A stretch of 53,521 nt of DNA from Candidatus Ornithomonoglobus intestinigallinarum (GCA_018715365.1 DVLU01000011.1:1-53521), one strand, 5' to 3'; numbered from the stretch's first letter, positions 34,601-44,841 are shown. Program-made: numbers and translations. The notes: generated by a model not told the origin, from the sequence alone.

Positions 34601-37600
34601 GCCGTCAATGCCTGCGGAGCCGTTGTGTTGTTGTCCAGCACACGATCCGCCGATGACCACGATATGAGCAGCCTGTCGCCCAAGTCAAACACATCCGGAT
34701 AATCATCGAGAGTACCGTCGTCATCTATGAGCACCGGCTGCGACCACTCTGTTCCGTTATATATCGTATAGAACAGTCCTGTCCTGTTTATATCGCTTCT
34801 CGCCTCAACATCGCCTATAAACGTCATGAACAGCTTGCCGTTGCCGAGAGATGTGAGCGTCGTCTTTGAACTTGGATATACACCATGCTGCAATTCCGTT
34901 TCCTCTGTGTTCTCAGCATCGATATCCATCAGTGATATCATATTTGACGCCCCGTTCCACGCCGATGTATTTGCGAGATACTCTCTTGTCGTTGGCTCTG
35001 ACTGTATTTCATCGCCCTCCACGCTCATAAGTCCGGCAATGATATCGGGCTCTATATGACCGTCGGCATTTTCTGAGAATAATTCGACTGTCTGTTCCTT
35101 CGACTGCCCTGAATATACCTTGATGGACAATACCTTGATATAATAGTCGAAATTATATGTCATATCTCCGTACATCCGGTGTCCGAGAGAACCTGCGTTA
35201 AGTCCAAATTCAAAATCCATATCAAATTTGAAATTCGCATTGCCGCCGATTTCGATTACGGGTATTGAAACTCCCAGTCCAAGCGATATGGTCGGGTTAA
35301 GCATAAGATAGGCCTTTCTGTCGACATTGTCTATTTCCTCGAACAAACCAAAGGCTTCCGCGCTGTATTCAACTTTATTTTTGTCCCATGTCGAATCTCC
35401 GGTATAGTTCGTCTTGAGCTGGAATATGCCTGTAACATCACCGGATAACGAGCCCGTTATGATAACGTTCATGCCTATGGGCAATGTTATCGTTATTTTG
35501 CCCGACACATCATAATCAAGCCCGACGAGGAAATCAAGCTCCTCAAAGAAGTATTTGTATTGTCCGTCGACCTGCCGCGTTGTAAGCTGCATCGCAAATG
35601 CAGCCTTGGGCGAAAACTCCCACGAGAAAGACTTGGCTGTCTTGTATCCTCCGCCGTCGGTTTCCTTTCCGGCGTCGTTTACGGCGTCCTTCGTCTTGTC
35701 GGCTGTTTCCTCACTCGCATCCTTGCCGTCATCGTCACCGCCGCCGTCAGAGCTGAACGTCGTTAACGCTTTGCTGTAATCCCCGAATTTGTATGTGGAC
35801 ATTATATAATTGTATTTTGTCGGATCCATACCATCAGGTGTTACCGTGTCCGTTTCCGGCTCATCAAAGCCTATGCTTCCAAGAGCAACATCACCGAGCG
35901 GATCGCCTATAAGCTCTACAGCGCTGCTGTAAGTGTTTTCAAGCAAGGAGCTGCCTATAAGCGGGAACATGAATGTCCTCAGATCAAGCGGTGCAACAAA
36001 TGTGTACCCGAGATCCAAAGACTTGTATTCTTTGCCGTTTTGGTCTATAAATGCAACGTAGATCCTGTCGCCCGAATCCATAACCGATTTTGGATTAAAG
36101 CTCATTAGAGCAGTGCCGTTTGCAAAGCTGTTTTCAAACCGGCTGTCCGTGGAACAATCTATCACTGTGCCGTTTACTTTATGTATATAGAATTTTGCCG
36201 CCACAGGCTGTATAGAACCGCTGCTGCTCACCTGAGCTGTGATATTGAGCGTGTCATCCTTTATATTCACGGCAGTACCGTTTATTTTATTTGCGGTGCT
36301 GTCCTCATATATAACGCTCAGTGACTGAGGCTTAAAGACTTCATATGCCGGAAGCGTTATCGACATATAGTTTGCCAACGCCGTTGTAGGGTACATGGTT
36401 CCGTTATCGTCTACTATAACGCTGACCAATCCCGAGGTCGGGACGTTATTCAGCTCAATGCTGAAATCGCCGTTTCCGTCGGTGAAACCTGACGTGCCCG
36501 CAACGCTCACCTGGGTTGCTGACGCCGGAGACCGTTCGAGACTCTTGTTATAGACTATATCGTAAAAGCTGCCATTTTCACGCAGCACCTTTCCCCATAC
36601 TCTGCCGGAGCTGTTGCCGTTTTTTACAAACTCATAATAATATTTTGTGTTATTCTGCTGTATCGTTCCCGACATTATATCTCCGTACACCGGAACGTAC
36701 AGGTTCTGGAATTTGCGTGTATTCTCCGTTTCCTCGTTGATGTTCGGATCAGAGCTTACATCTATTCTTCCGTTTACGTTTTTGATATCTCCCGTTCCGT
36801 TTGTCCACCTTACATAATATCCATCGGGGGCCGTCGCCCGCAGCGTCCATATCATACCGGGATAAACGGTCTGTATATTGAGGTCTCCGTTCACATCCGA
36901 ATATTGGATATCACTTTCACTCTCCGCCGTTGACGGCTGTGTGAACACACGTCCTGACAAGTCGTCAACTACCGTATCCGCTCCGGGCATATATGCAACA
37001 TTCATCCCTTGTTTTTCAGTCCTTGGGTAGAAGCTCATATTTTCGGTAAGCGTATAGGTCATTCGTTCAAGCGCCTCGTCATTGGCATAGATAGGATCGT
37101 TTGATGTAGGCTGCGACCAAAGATCGATATTAAAACCGGTTATGGTCATTTCCGGAGCCGCAACGGCACGCACTTTTATTCTTGAGTATACCGGAAACTC
37201 GTATGTCCCGTAATCATATGTGACCTTTTTGCGTACGGGCAAGACCCATTGCCATGTCCATTCTTCTTTTTCGGTCGTTCTATCCATATTGGCAATATAC
37301 GTCTCTCCGTCGTCAACAGTGTGAACCCGGAGCGTTACGGTCTTTTGCTTAAACTTAGGCGTGACCTTGATCTCGCTAACCTTTCCTAATTTTTTCTGTA
37401 TCTGTTCGGCAAGAGCTTGATCGGCAGTTATCCCGCTTGCCGGGATCCATATGGTATTGTCGCTGTACCAATGATCGGTATACGGGTACGACGAATCTTT
37501 ACGGTACAAGCTGGCTGTGTCCTTTGTATATAGATACACTCCTTCAAGCTCTACACCGTATTTTTCGTCAAGCTCAGGATTCAATGAGACCGGTTTTATC

Positions 37601-39660
37601 CTCCGGTTTGCATTTGCGTAAAAACCGTTGACCTCACTGCCGCTGTCGGTCACCAGCTTCACCGACGGGATGTAATCATAGTCGTCTTTGCCGTCTGTAT
37701 ACGCGATCTTCATCGCCTCTCCCGTTCCATCTGCATAATCATACTCAAGCCTGTTGAATACCTGTTGGTTATATACATTAAATGTATATTTATGCCATGA
37801 ATATGTAAGGGGATTTCCGAGCTGGACCAATGGATTCTGCACCCCGGCATTTTTGGCGATAGTTTTTACTTTTATATAATACTCTCCGCCGTTATTTAAA
37901 TTATTTGTTAATTTAGTCCAGCCCATCTTGCCGGATACATGTCTTGACAAGCCGTCTCCGCCGTGAAAATCCGGAGCGCTGTGGAGCTCAAAATATGAAT
38001 TGAATCCCTTTGACCCGCTTCCGCCTACATACATATGAAAAGAAACCGAATCAATACCGTAAAAATTAACACGGGATCTTGTTCTCCAGCCTATACCATG
38101 ACCTTTGTCTTTCTCCTGTGCCCGAAGATCGAATCCAAGCGGCGCCGACACAGTATCTGCCCAATGATCATTCCCTCCGTCGTATATTTTGTCCCAGCTG
38201 TACTGATTAAGATTTACATTGGTCTCTGCCGAGCCTATAACATTTTGTGCCATCAACTCAACATCGCCGTCAGCGCTCATTAATGTCACGTCCGAGTCCG
38301 CGGGGCTTTCGGCAGCAGGAACAGCTTCCATCACTACCGGGATATATTCATTGGTTATCTCGCATGTGCCGTCGCTTTCAAGACGGATACCGAAGCTCAT
38401 TTCCTCGCCGAAATTTGCCGCCGATATCTTTACTCTTTTCTCTGTCTCGCCGGGCGCAAACGCTACGCTTGCGTTTCCTATCTTTTCGTAGTGATAGCCC
38501 TCCTGCGCCGTGCCTTTTACGGTGGAGACCAAAACCGACGTATAATAATCGACGCCCTCGGTCCTTGAGAGGATGAGTTCGTATTCCGGAGCGTCTTGAG
38601 ACAATCTGATCTCGTCTATGTTCGGCATTATAACCGGCGTCTCATACTCCTCATCGTCCATGATATTTACATATGCGGTCGGATTTGCCGCAAGAGAGGC
38701 GTCATCATCGCCATTAACGCCCATCAGAGACAGAAGAACTATCTTATCCGCCTGTGCAAGCTCATTGTCGATAATCTGTATCGTGATCTCTTTTTCGGTC
38801 TCGCCCGCATCAAAATGCACAACTCCCACCGCGCCGCGCGCCTGCCGGAAATAGCCGTTTATATCGTTGAGAATGGTTTCTACGGCTGCGCTCGTTTCAG
38901 CATCGTCATCAGGCAGCTGCAAATACTGTGCCTGCGCGTCAAGCAGGGAAGATCCTGTCGAGACTCTTTGTCCGCTTCCCTCCGGTGCAGCGGCCTCATT
39001 ATCCGCATAAACGTCCTCCGCAGGCGCTTCCTCTGCGGGTTCTTCTTCAGCGGATGCAGTTTCCGCAGGTATTTCCTCTGCGGGCGTGTCCGTATCGTTC
39101 CCGTCAAGGACAGAGCCGAGTTCTTCCACTGTTCCGTCATCATTTACTGTGAACCCATCCGCAACTTCAGGATCCTGCTGTCCGTCATCGGACACGTCAG
39201 GCTCTTCAACGCCTGTCGCCTCTTCGGAAGTATCACCGTTCTCATTTGCGCTTTCGACTGCGTCTGCGATCTCTTCACTTACTACCGCTGTCTCGTCCGC
39301 GCTTTCCTCGGCAACACCTTCATCAGATGTTTCTTCAAATTCCGACTCATCGGGCGCGATACCGTCTGCAGCCTCCAGTTCAATACCGTCCGCATCTGCA
39401 ACAGTATAATCTACGCCGTATTCAGCTGTAAAATCCGCAGCTTTGAACGCGACGTCGATCTCACGGTAATTTCCGCCTTCGCGAACGATCTTCACCTTGA
39501 GCTTTTTCTCGTTTTCCGACACGTTATATTTTGCCGCAGAAAACGATATTTCCGAAGCTCCGCTTAACATCGGCTCTTCTGCCAAAGCCATCGGCGCGAG
39601 CGATACGAGCATGCTTGCCGCAAGAACGGAACTCAAAGTTCTTTTTAATATTCCTTTCAT
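31687..39660 (-). CDS. Giant 2657-aa surface protein with Calx-beta domains and C-terminal SLH anchors
   Basis: The signal peptide is at residues 1-27. Calx-beta-like units follow (about 35-100, then 245-345 and 350-440), interrupted by an acidic Glu/Ala/Asp-rich insert (about 100-235). There is a very long beta-rich middle, a sialidase/propeller-like section (about 1600-1960), CARDB-like domains (about 2080-2310), a BIG2-like module and a Ser/Pro linker with a GGGGG run (about 2420-2470). Three SLH domains (about 2475-2657) attach it to secondary cell-wall polymer. The start follows AAGGAGGG. It lies between the second ABC transporter and the GG-leader peptide in one run of genes, so it is likely co-transcribed with the exporter. 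Ligand unknown; perhaps an adhesin or a platform. Confidence 0.9.
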   Translation of the reverse strand: MKGILKRTLSSVLAASMLVSLAPMALAEEPMLSGASEISFSAAKYNVSENEKKLKVKIVREGGNYREIDVAFKAADFTAEYGVDYTVADADGIELEAADGIAPDESEFEETSDEGVAEESADETAVVSEEIADAVESANENGDTSEEATGVEEPDVSDDGQQDPEVADGFTVNDDGTVEELGSVLDGNDTDTPAEEIPAETASAEEEPAEEAPAEDVYADNEAAAPEGSGQRVSTGSSLLDAQAQYLQLPDDDAETSAAVETILNDINGYFRQARGAVGVVHFDAGETEKEITIQIIDNELAQADKIVLLSLMGVNGDDDASLAANPTAYVNIMDDEEYETPVIMPNIDEIRLSQDAPEYELILSRTEGVDYYTSVLVSTVKGTAQEGYHYEKIGNASVAFAPGETEKRVKISAANFGEEMSFGIRLESDGTCEITNEYIPVVMEAVPAAESPADSDVTLMSADGDVELMAQNVIGSAETNVNLNQYSWDKIYDGGNDHWADTVSAPLGFDLRAQEKDKGHGIGWRTRSRVNFYGIDSVSFHMYVGGSGSKGFNSYFELHSAPDFHGGDGLSRHVSGKMGWTKLTNNLNNGGEYYIKVKTIAKNAGVQNPLVQLGNPLTYSWHKYTFNVYNQQVFNRLEYDYADGTGEAMKIAYTDGKDDYDYIPSVKLVTDSGSEVNGFYANANRRIKPVSLNPELDEKYGVELEGVYLYTKDTASLYRKDSSYPYTDHWYSDNTIWIPASGITADQALAEQIQKKLGKVSEIKVTPKFKQKTVTLRVHTVDDGETYIANMDRTTEKEEWTWQWVLPVRKKVTYDYGTYEFPVYSRIKVRAVAAPEMTITGFNIDLWSQPTSNDPIYANDEALERMTYTLTENMSFYPRTEKQGMNVAYMPGADTVVDDLSGRVFTQPSTAESESDIQYSDVNGDLNIQTVYPGMIWTLRATAPDGYYVRWTNGTGDIKNVNGRIDVSSDPNINEETENTRKFQNLYVPVYGDIMSGTIQQNNTKYYYEFVKNGNSSGRVWGKVLRENGSFYDIVYNKSLERSPASATQVSVAGTSGFTDGNGDFSIELNNVPTSGLVSVIVDDNGTMYPTTALANYMSITLPAYEVFKPQSLSVIYEDSTANKINGTAVNIKDDTLNITAQVSSSGSIQPVAAKFYIHKVNGTVIDCSTDSRFENSFANGTALMSFNPKSVMDSGDRIYVAFIDQNGKEYKSLDLGYTFVAPLDLRTFMFPLIGSSLLENTYSSAVELIGDPLGDVALGSIGFDEPETDTVTPDGMDPTKYNYIMSTYKFGDYSKALTTFSSDGGGDDDGKDASEETADKTKDAVNDAGKETDGGGYKTAKSFSWEFSPKAAFAMQLTTRQVDGQYKYFFEELDFLVGLDYDVSGKITITLPIGMNVIITGSLSGDVTGIFQLKTNYTGDSTWDKNKVEYSAEAFGLFEEIDNVDRKAYLMLNPTISLGLGVSIPVIEIGGNANFKFDMDFEFGLNAGSLGHRMYGDMTYNFDYYIKVLSIKVYSGQSKEQTVELFSENADGHIEPDIIAGLMSVEGDEIQSEPTTREYLANTSAWNGASNMISLMDIDAENTEETELQHGVYPSSKTTLTSLGNGKLFMTFIGDVEARSDINRTGLFYTIYNGTEWSQPVLIDDDGTLDDYPDVFDLGDRLLISWSSADRVLDNNTTAPQALTALDIKTVFFDKANETFSEVTQLTHTTDEDYAADVEPKAAYDSETDRLILYYTKTEYFDAEKLTDLTNVPSVIAYRFYENGAWNDGTSYTDDELAGVYDPEQYRIDWYGQRFLDIRLDDTSSDMLRIVDSDAVSYNGLALYAWTVDYDKDLYTTEDRDIFVQIYNFSENSFTHIIRITPDTGSYSTPHFGRYGDDTYLFYSSVGELDESGDTQQSGIAYIELSKIIRDQMYTLVTEGSTQYYILEYTDTTEESVNSGGETTPAQEITIRIEPTYAVTIDGYINNYSVDVDSDERMYLTWTDSDENGSRQVYTSIYDAAPQTGAEPDADGDIDMNYDWSEAFKLTNAENTAYGNFDAAVIDGKLYISASKTPYTVTDENTSLDETNASLVTLVHTPYSKPVTAESDALVTDTKYVYPDTGFTLTSTVKNEGTNFIDAPVTFRFTMTSNGAVTELGTRTVEGLWGAGKSLSAYVDVPAISEISDDLTFNAEITVGEGEYAETITQELKAVKEYNIIPDGDAVLEELAAGHNLNIPLKNDGNIPSSPISVKLYTAKDGEPDKLIEEYTLDNIPENSTVSVDEIVYIPDDAYVIDGDDGTADIIAVIEADGEEVTTLETTAHRTFDSEAIETMSKVTDVSIKGDDKISAEYLDDIEIETEIGGTAGDEVTILWVSDDTDVVYVRSDNTLCAIGNGTAQLTGYVVPSEQNIVFSYDGTSSQNDMLSMIPSTLYKSVTAEVTVTGAEEGPEASASPEPTRNPNRGGGGGSVISRPTASPSPSATPDATETPDSESSMFNDVSGHWAEEYIERLAADGIVSGMGNGLFVPDGNITRAQFAQILMNTELVSEGDIEVPVFTDVSSDAWYFDAVKWAVSCGVAKGMGDGTFEPETLITREQMAAMVNRFITLAGISAHSAEVPAFTDAENISDWAAEDVNALAAIGIINGRDTGEFDPKANMTRAEGAVVICNIFDAKEVN

Positions 39661-39684
39661 TCGGTTGCCCTCCTTGTGTGTCTA

Positions 39685-41808
39685 TTAACGGGCGTTCTGT
39701 CTTTTCATAAGCTGCATAAACTGCCCGTTAATGTTTTTCAGCTCATCATATGTGCCTTCCTGTACGATCACCCCCTTATCCATCACAAGGATCCTGTCGC
39801 ACTGCTCTATCGTAGACAGTCTGTGCGCCACGATTATCTTTGTACAATCGAGCTTATTTATGCTCTCGGTTATCCTCGTCTGTGTTATGTTGTCAAGCGC
39901 AGAGGTCGCCTCATCGAAAATGAGTATCGACGGCTTTGAGATGACAGCTCGCGCTATAAGCACTCTCTGCCGCTCACCGCCGGAAAGAGTACAATTTTCC
40001 TGACTTACCGGAGTATGTATACCCATCGGCAGTGCGGCTATAGTCTCAGTAAGACCTGCCAGCTCTATCGCCTTGTTTACCTCCTCTATGCTTGCATCTG
40101 GCTTTGTAACGGTGATATTTGAATATATATCACCCGATATGAGACCCATATTCTGAAGCACCGTACCGAGCTTTCGCCGGTAATGCCTGAGGTCAAGCTC
40201 ACGTATATCAAAGCCGTCTATATAGACGCTGCCCTGCTGTGCCTTTTCAAAGCCGAGCAGCAGTCTTATCAATGTTGATTTTCCGCAGCCGGACGCGCCG
40301 ACTATGCCGACGCTCTCACCGGCGCGGATATGCGTTGAAAGTCCGTTTATGATATAAGGCGAATCAGGACTATACCGAAAATACAGCTTCGATATCGTTA
40401 TATCGCCCGTGAACGACTCCGGTCTTTTTTTTCCGCCGCCGTATTCCTCACATTCCGCTTCAAGCACGGGCTTTACGAGCGCATACGAGGAACGGAACGC
40501 AGCTATCGTTTGAATTATCACCGCCGCGCCCGCGCTTGCGGCTATATATGCGCCGTATGCGGACGAAAACGCGATATAGTCCGATGCGGCAAGCCTTGCG
40601 CCGAACAGGAATATCACCGCTGCGGCACATATCCTTACGAGTCTGTAAACAACAGCCGAATATTTAAGCAAAAACGGTTTTTTCTCATGTCTTGCCGCGT
40701 CAAGATAACGCTCACTCCAACGGCGAAATATCCGCGCTTCCGCGCCATTCAGCTTTATCTGCTCGATACCCGAAAACAGCTCATAGCAAAAGCCCGACAT
40801 CTTGGAAAGAGACTTTGAGCAGCCGCTGAGCCAGCGCGAGTTCATCACGCCCTCGGCCGTCATCAATGCGGCAAGCAGCACGGATATGAGCAGCACCCAC
40901 CACAGCAGCTGAGGCGCGTATATGCGTATCTGTATAAGATAGACAAGCGAGAGCGCCATACCGATGCAAGCCGTGATGCCGCGCACCGAAACTATCCTGG
41001 TTATGTCCGAAAACTCCGTTATCATATTTGCAAGCTCACCGGCGCGCGCACTTTTGAAAAACTCCGGTCTTAAAGAGAGCAGTCGAGAGAATATCGCCCC
41101 CTGTACATACACACCGCAGCGAAGCATCGTGTTCGTAAGAATAAGCGACTGCAAAAACCCCAGCACCGCCGATGTAAGTACCGCCGACAGCATAAGCGCC
41201 GCGGCAGCTGTTATACCGCCCGCATCGCCGGCAGGGACGATATGCGCGAAGATGAAGCTTGTTACCCACGGCAGCAGCATTCCCGCCAGCGCTGCCAATA
41301 TTGAAGCTGCAGCCACAGCAAGCATGTCCTTTTTCGAGCAGCACTTTATCATAAACGCTATGAGCGCGCCCATGCCGAGTTTCCCGGGCGGCATACATTT
41401 ATAAAAGCACACCGCGCTGTTCGTAAAAAGCCTTGCTTTATCGGCTGTTATTTTTATCTTTTTACCATTATCGATATATTTGCACCCGCCACCCGGCAAT
41501 GGTATGACAGCTTTCCACATCCCGTCCGTTGTTTTTACAAGCATCGGCAGGGCACACGTCAGATACCAATCCGCGTCAAGCTCAGTATACCGAGTTTTTA
41601 TGTAAAGCTTTTCTTCTATGTATCTGAGCTGCTCCGAAAGAGGGAGAGCTGCGTCCACGTGCTCACGCTCGTTAAGGAATCTCAGCACGGCATTTATCCC
41701 GTCATGGTCGGTCTTGTCTCCGAGAGCCGCGTTTATATTCTCATATGCGCGGGCGGCGGCTTTGCGGTTTTTTACCCTTATACGTTCATTTTGTTCACGA
41801 GCATCCAT
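39685..41808 (-). CDS. ABC transporter of NHLM bacteriocin-export type (no peptidase domain)
   Basis: The 707-aa protein has an N-terminal extra region (about 1-150, with SMDAREQ and a LPMLV/GKKIKI part), a six-helix ABC membrane domain (about 165-440) and a nucleotide-binding domain with Walker A GASGCGKST, signature LSGGERQRVLIARAV, Walker B ILIFDEATSALD and H-loop AHRLS. Its build fits the second ABC subunit of the NHLM (nitrile-hydratase-leader microcin) export set. ATG 41808 starts 1 bp after the stop of the upstream C39 transporter. It may pair with that protein as a heterodimer. Assignment to the family is from knowledge, not a search. Confidence 0.87.
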   Translation of the reverse strand: MDAREQNERIRVKNRKAAARAYENINAALGDKTDHDGINAVLRFLNEREHVDAALPLSEQLRYIEEKLYIKTRYTELDADWYLTCALPMLVKTTDGMWKAVIPLPGGGCKYIDNGKKIKITADKARLFTNSAVCFYKCMPPGKLGMGALIAFMIKCCSKKDMLAVAAASILAALAGMLLPWVTSFIFAHIVPAGDAGGITAAAALMLSAVLTSAVLGFLQSLILTNTMLRCGVYVQGAIFSRLLSLRPEFFKSARAGELANMITEFSDITRIVSVRGITACIGMALSLVYLIQIRIYAPQLLWWVLLISVLLAALMTAEGVMNSRWLSGCSKSLSKMSGFCYELFSGIEQIKLNGAEARIFRRWSERYLDAARHEKKPFLLKYSAVVYRLVRICAAAVIFLFGARLAASDYIAFSSAYGAYIAASAGAAVIIQTIAAFRSSYALVKPVLEAECEEYGGGKKRPESFTGDITISKLYFRYSPDSPYIINGLSTHIRAGESVGIVGASGCGKSTLIRLLLGFEKAQQGSVYIDGFDIRELDLRHYRRKLGTVLQNMGLISGDIYSNITVTKPDASIEEVNKAIELAGLTETIAALPMGIHTPVSQENCTLSGGERQRVLIARAVISKPSILIFDEATSALDNITQTRITESINKLDCTKIIVAHRLSTIEQCDRILVMDKGVIVQEGTYDELKNINGQFMQLMKRQNAR

Positions 41809-41809
41809 A

Positions 41810-43951
41810 CTATCCCACACTCCTTACAAGTGCGCTGTACACTCCGTTTTTTGCCATGAGTTCCTCGTGTGTTCCGTGCTCGGCAATATGCCCGCTTTCC
41901 ATGACGATTATCTCATCGCTGTCCATTATCGCCGAGAGCCTGTGCGCCACGACTATCAGCGTTATGCCCAAAGCTTTGATATTTCTCATAACGCGCTCCT
42001 CGGTATCAGCATCGAGCGCGCTCGTTGCTTCGTCCAGTATCAGGACCGACGGCCTTTTCACCAACGCCCGCGCTATCTCTATTCTCTGTCGCTGCCCGCC
42101 GGAGAAATTCACGCCGTTTTCCAAAACTCTCTCTCTGTAGCCGTTATGCCGGCTTATTATCTCATCATGTATGCACGCCGCCTTCGCTGCCGCGACCACA
42201 TCGTCATACGGTATATCAGTATCCCACATGGTGATGTTATCAAGCACCGTCCCCTCAAACAGCCGGATATTCTGGCTCACCGATGCAATATGCGAATAGA
42301 AATAGTGACGGTCAAGCTCATTTCGCGCCGCTCCGTTAAAGGTGACGACACCGCCTTGTTCGCCGTACAGGCCCGCTATTATCTTCGCAATAGTGGATTT
42401 GCCGCTGCCGCTGCCGCCCGTTATCGCAACACAGCCGCCCTTATTTACAGTAAGGTCAAAACCGTCTATAAGCGGCGGCTCAAGCGGCGAATATCCGAAC
42501 CGCACATCTTTTAGCTCCACAGCTCCGTTCATATCCTTTGTCTGTTCCTTGTCCTCATCAAGGAATTTCCCGTCCTCGCCGTAGCGCATGACATCGTCCG
42601 TTCTCGCCGCCTGCCCCTTGAGCGTTTGCAGCTCCGTGCCGGCGTTTACAATGTTTCCGACAGGCTCAAGCATAGCTGCAGCAAGAGCCTGCGCCGCTAT
42701 TAGCATGCCTGTGCTCAGCGAGCCGGAGAGTATGCGCCACACTCCCGCTATAAGCACTGTGCCGGCGCAGAACGCATTTAAGAATGAAAACAGCGCGCTC
42801 ATCGTGACTGCCGTCTTATCAGCGTTGGTCTTGGTGTTCACAGTCTGTGTGCCCGCCGCCATGAGCCTTGAGAGCATCGCTTCCTCCGCACCGCAGGACT
42901 TCACTGTTTCTATTATATCTATCGTCCTTGATACATCGCCCTGCAGGGCGCCTATATCGCGGCTGTAGGAGCGCAGCTCTTCGCCGTGCTTTTTCGAGCT
43001 TATTAGCATCGCCGCGATATTCGCCGCAGCGGTGAGCAGTCCTATAATCGCTATGTACACGTCAAATACGAATATAAGCGTCAGATACACCGCCGCCTGC
43101 AGGATATATCCGGGTACGGGCGAAAGCATACGGAAGATATCTATGCCCATGCGCATATTGGCGTTTTGCCTGTTCGCAAGGTCGCCTTCGCTGCGCTGCG
43201 CAAAAAACTCTACCGGCAGACGCAGTATACGGCGTATAAAGCCGGAATTTATCATCAGATTCAGCCGCATACCGAGCCTGTACCGCGCGCTCTCGTTTAA
43301 TACCGCTGATGCCGCGGCTATAAGCCCGGCACAAAGCAGTGTTTGAAGCACTATCCTTAGATTTTGCAAATTGCCGCCTATCAATATCCTGTCGATAAAA
43401 ACAGAGTTGAGGAACAGCACTGCCATATTCCCTATAAGAGCACACAGCTCAAGTAGTGTAAAATATATCATGTACGGCAAAAATGCCTTCGCGCAGCTGC
43501 GTATATGTCCCGCCGTTTTTTTCGCGCCGCTGTCTTTTTCAAACTTTTCCGTTGGAGTGAACTCCATAGCCACGCCCGTGAATGAGCGAGAAAACTCGTC
43601 CATCCCGACCGTTCTCATGCCGTAAGCCGGATCCGCTATCACAGCACCCTTTTTATTAAAGCCGCAAAGCACAAGGAAGTGATCCATATTCCAATGTATT
43701 ATGGCGGGAGTTTGCAGACTCTTTGCGCCCTCGACGTCGGCGCGGAATGCTCTCGGCTTAAGTCCGTGGAACATAGCCACATTGGCGATATTTTTCGCGT
43801 TAACGCCGTTTCGTGATACACCGCACTCTCGACGCAGCTCTTCAAGCATCACGGACTTGCCGTAATATCCGAGGATCATCGCAAGCGACGCCGCGCCGCA
43901 TTCCGTTGCCTCCATCTGCAAAACGGGTCGTACTTTTTTTACCTTATCCAT
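41810..43951 (-). CDS. Peptidase-containing ABC transporter (C39), NHLM-type PCAT
   Basis: The 713-aa protein has an N-terminal C39 peptidase with catalytic Cys18 (QMEATECGAASLAMI), His91 (WNMDHFLVL) and Asp107 (VIADPAYG), all intact. Six membrane helices (about 155-440) and an ABC domain follow, with Walker A GGSGSGKST, signature FSGGQRQRIEIARAL, Walker B LILDEATSALD and the H-loop VVAHRLS. Such PCATs cleave GG leaders and export the core peptide. ATG 43951 follows AGGAGGG and lies 11 bp after the HlyD stop. The GG-leader peptide at 31530 is the best substrate candidate. Confidence 0.93.
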   Translation of the reverse strand: MDKVKKVRPVLQMEATECGAASLAMILGYYGKSVMLEELRRECGVSRNGVNAKNIANVAMFHGLKPRAFRADVEGAKSLQTPAIIHWNMDHFLVLCGFNKKGAVIADPAYGMRTVGMDEFSRSFTGVAMEFTPTEKFEKDSGAKKTAGHIRSCAKAFLPYMIYFTLLELCALIGNMAVLFLNSVFIDRILIGGNLQNLRIVLQTLLCAGLIAAASAVLNESARYRLGMRLNLMINSGFIRRILRLPVEFFAQRSEGDLANRQNANMRMGIDIFRMLSPVPGYILQAAVYLTLIFVFDVYIAIIGLLTAAANIAAMLISSKKHGEELRSYSRDIGALQGDVSRTIDIIETVKSCGAEEAMLSRLMAAGTQTVNTKTNADKTAVTMSALFSFLNAFCAGTVLIAGVWRILSGSLSTGMLIAAQALAAAMLEPVGNIVNAGTELQTLKGQAARTDDVMRYGEDGKFLDEDKEQTKDMNGAVELKDVRFGYSPLEPPLIDGFDLTVNKGGCVAITGGSGSGKSTIAKIIAGLYGEQGGVVTFNGAARNELDRHYFYSHIASVSQNIRLFEGTVLDNITMWDTDIPYDDVVAAAKAACIHDEIISRHNGYRERVLENGVNFSGGQRQRIEIARALVKRPSVLILDEATSALDADTEERVMRNIKALGITLIVVAHRLSAIMDSDEIIVMESGHIAEHGTHEELMAKNGVYSALVRSVG

Positions 43952-43962
43952 AGAGCGCCCTC

Positions 43963-44841
43963 CTAAAACAGCCATTCATACGGCCGGCATTCCTCTACCA
44001 CAATATCGGCGGTGCAGACCGTGCCCATTGCGACGTCTATGCTGCCGCTTGACGGGTTCGACCATTTCAGGCCGCTCTGCGCAGTCATATCAGGTATAAG
44101 GGTTATTTCTATCCGCACATAACTCCTCGTATCGTCAAGAGGTCCCGCAAGCAGCTCGCCGCTCGTTTCACGCACGCTTTGACCTGTGACCGGATACGGC
44201 GCTATTTCGGAAATATACGCCCGTATGTATCCGTATTCATCCCTCGGCGCAAAATCCGGCATCACCTGAACATCCATACCGAGTGTTACAAAGCCGCTGC
44301 TGTCCGAAGGGATAAACGCTGTAAGCATTCTGTTGTTGCCGCTCTCATCGTACGGTACAACGGAGGCTACCCGAGCGCCCTCTGCCATAAAAGAATTTTC
44401 ATCGGCTATATACGTCACCGCTCCGTCCACCGCGGAGCGTATCATGGAGCGGCGGTCATATTCGTCGTACAAGCTTTGCAGCTCTGTATCGGAAATGCCG
44501 TTCTGTCTGCCGGTCTCTATCGCGGCTAAAATATCCTCCTGCGGGATGACCGCTAAAATATCTCCGGCTTTTACCGTGTCCCCCTCCGAAACGACGGCCT
44601 TTGACAGTGTCCCGCCATAGACAGTATATACGTCTCCGTTATTTTGGGCCGGCCATATCGCCCCGCTCACCGTCACTGTCTCGTATATCGTACCCAAAAA
44701 GAGCCAGAAAGCGAATGCCGCAGCACAAAGAGCAAGAAGCGCGGTAAACACAGCTGTTTTTACGCTTACTGCGCGGACAGCGCTTTTCATTCCCGAGCTT
44801 GACGAAAAATTTTCGACAGCTTCTTTTCTGAACAGCTCCAT
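43963..44841 (-). CDS. HlyD-type membrane fusion protein of bacteriocin export
   Basis: The 292-aa protein has one N-terminal membrane helix (about 27-50, ALLALCAAAFAFWLFLG), a biotinyl-lipoyl-like hairpin pair (about 62-160, GGTLSKAVVSEGDTVKAGDIL) and a beta-barrel part to residue 280. These proteins join ABC exporters to the outside. Start and stop of the upstream lipoprotein overlap by one base (TAATG). It matches the small HlyD subunit of NHLM-type export loci in size and place. Confidence 0.87.
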   Translation of the reverse strand: MELFRKEAVENFSSSSGMKSAVRAVSVKTAVFTALLALCAAAFAFWLFLGTIYETVTVSGAIWPAQNNGDVYTVYGGTLSKAVVSEGDTVKAGDILAVIPQEDILAAIETGRQNGISDTELQSLYDEYDRRSMIRSAVDGAVTYIADENSFMAEGARVASVVPYDESGNNRMLTAFIPSDSSGFVTLGMDVQVMPDFAPRDEYGYIRAYISEIAPYPVTGQSVRETSGELLAGPLDDTRSYVRIEITLIPDMTAQSGLKWSNPSSGSIDVAMGTVCTADIVVEECRPYEWLF

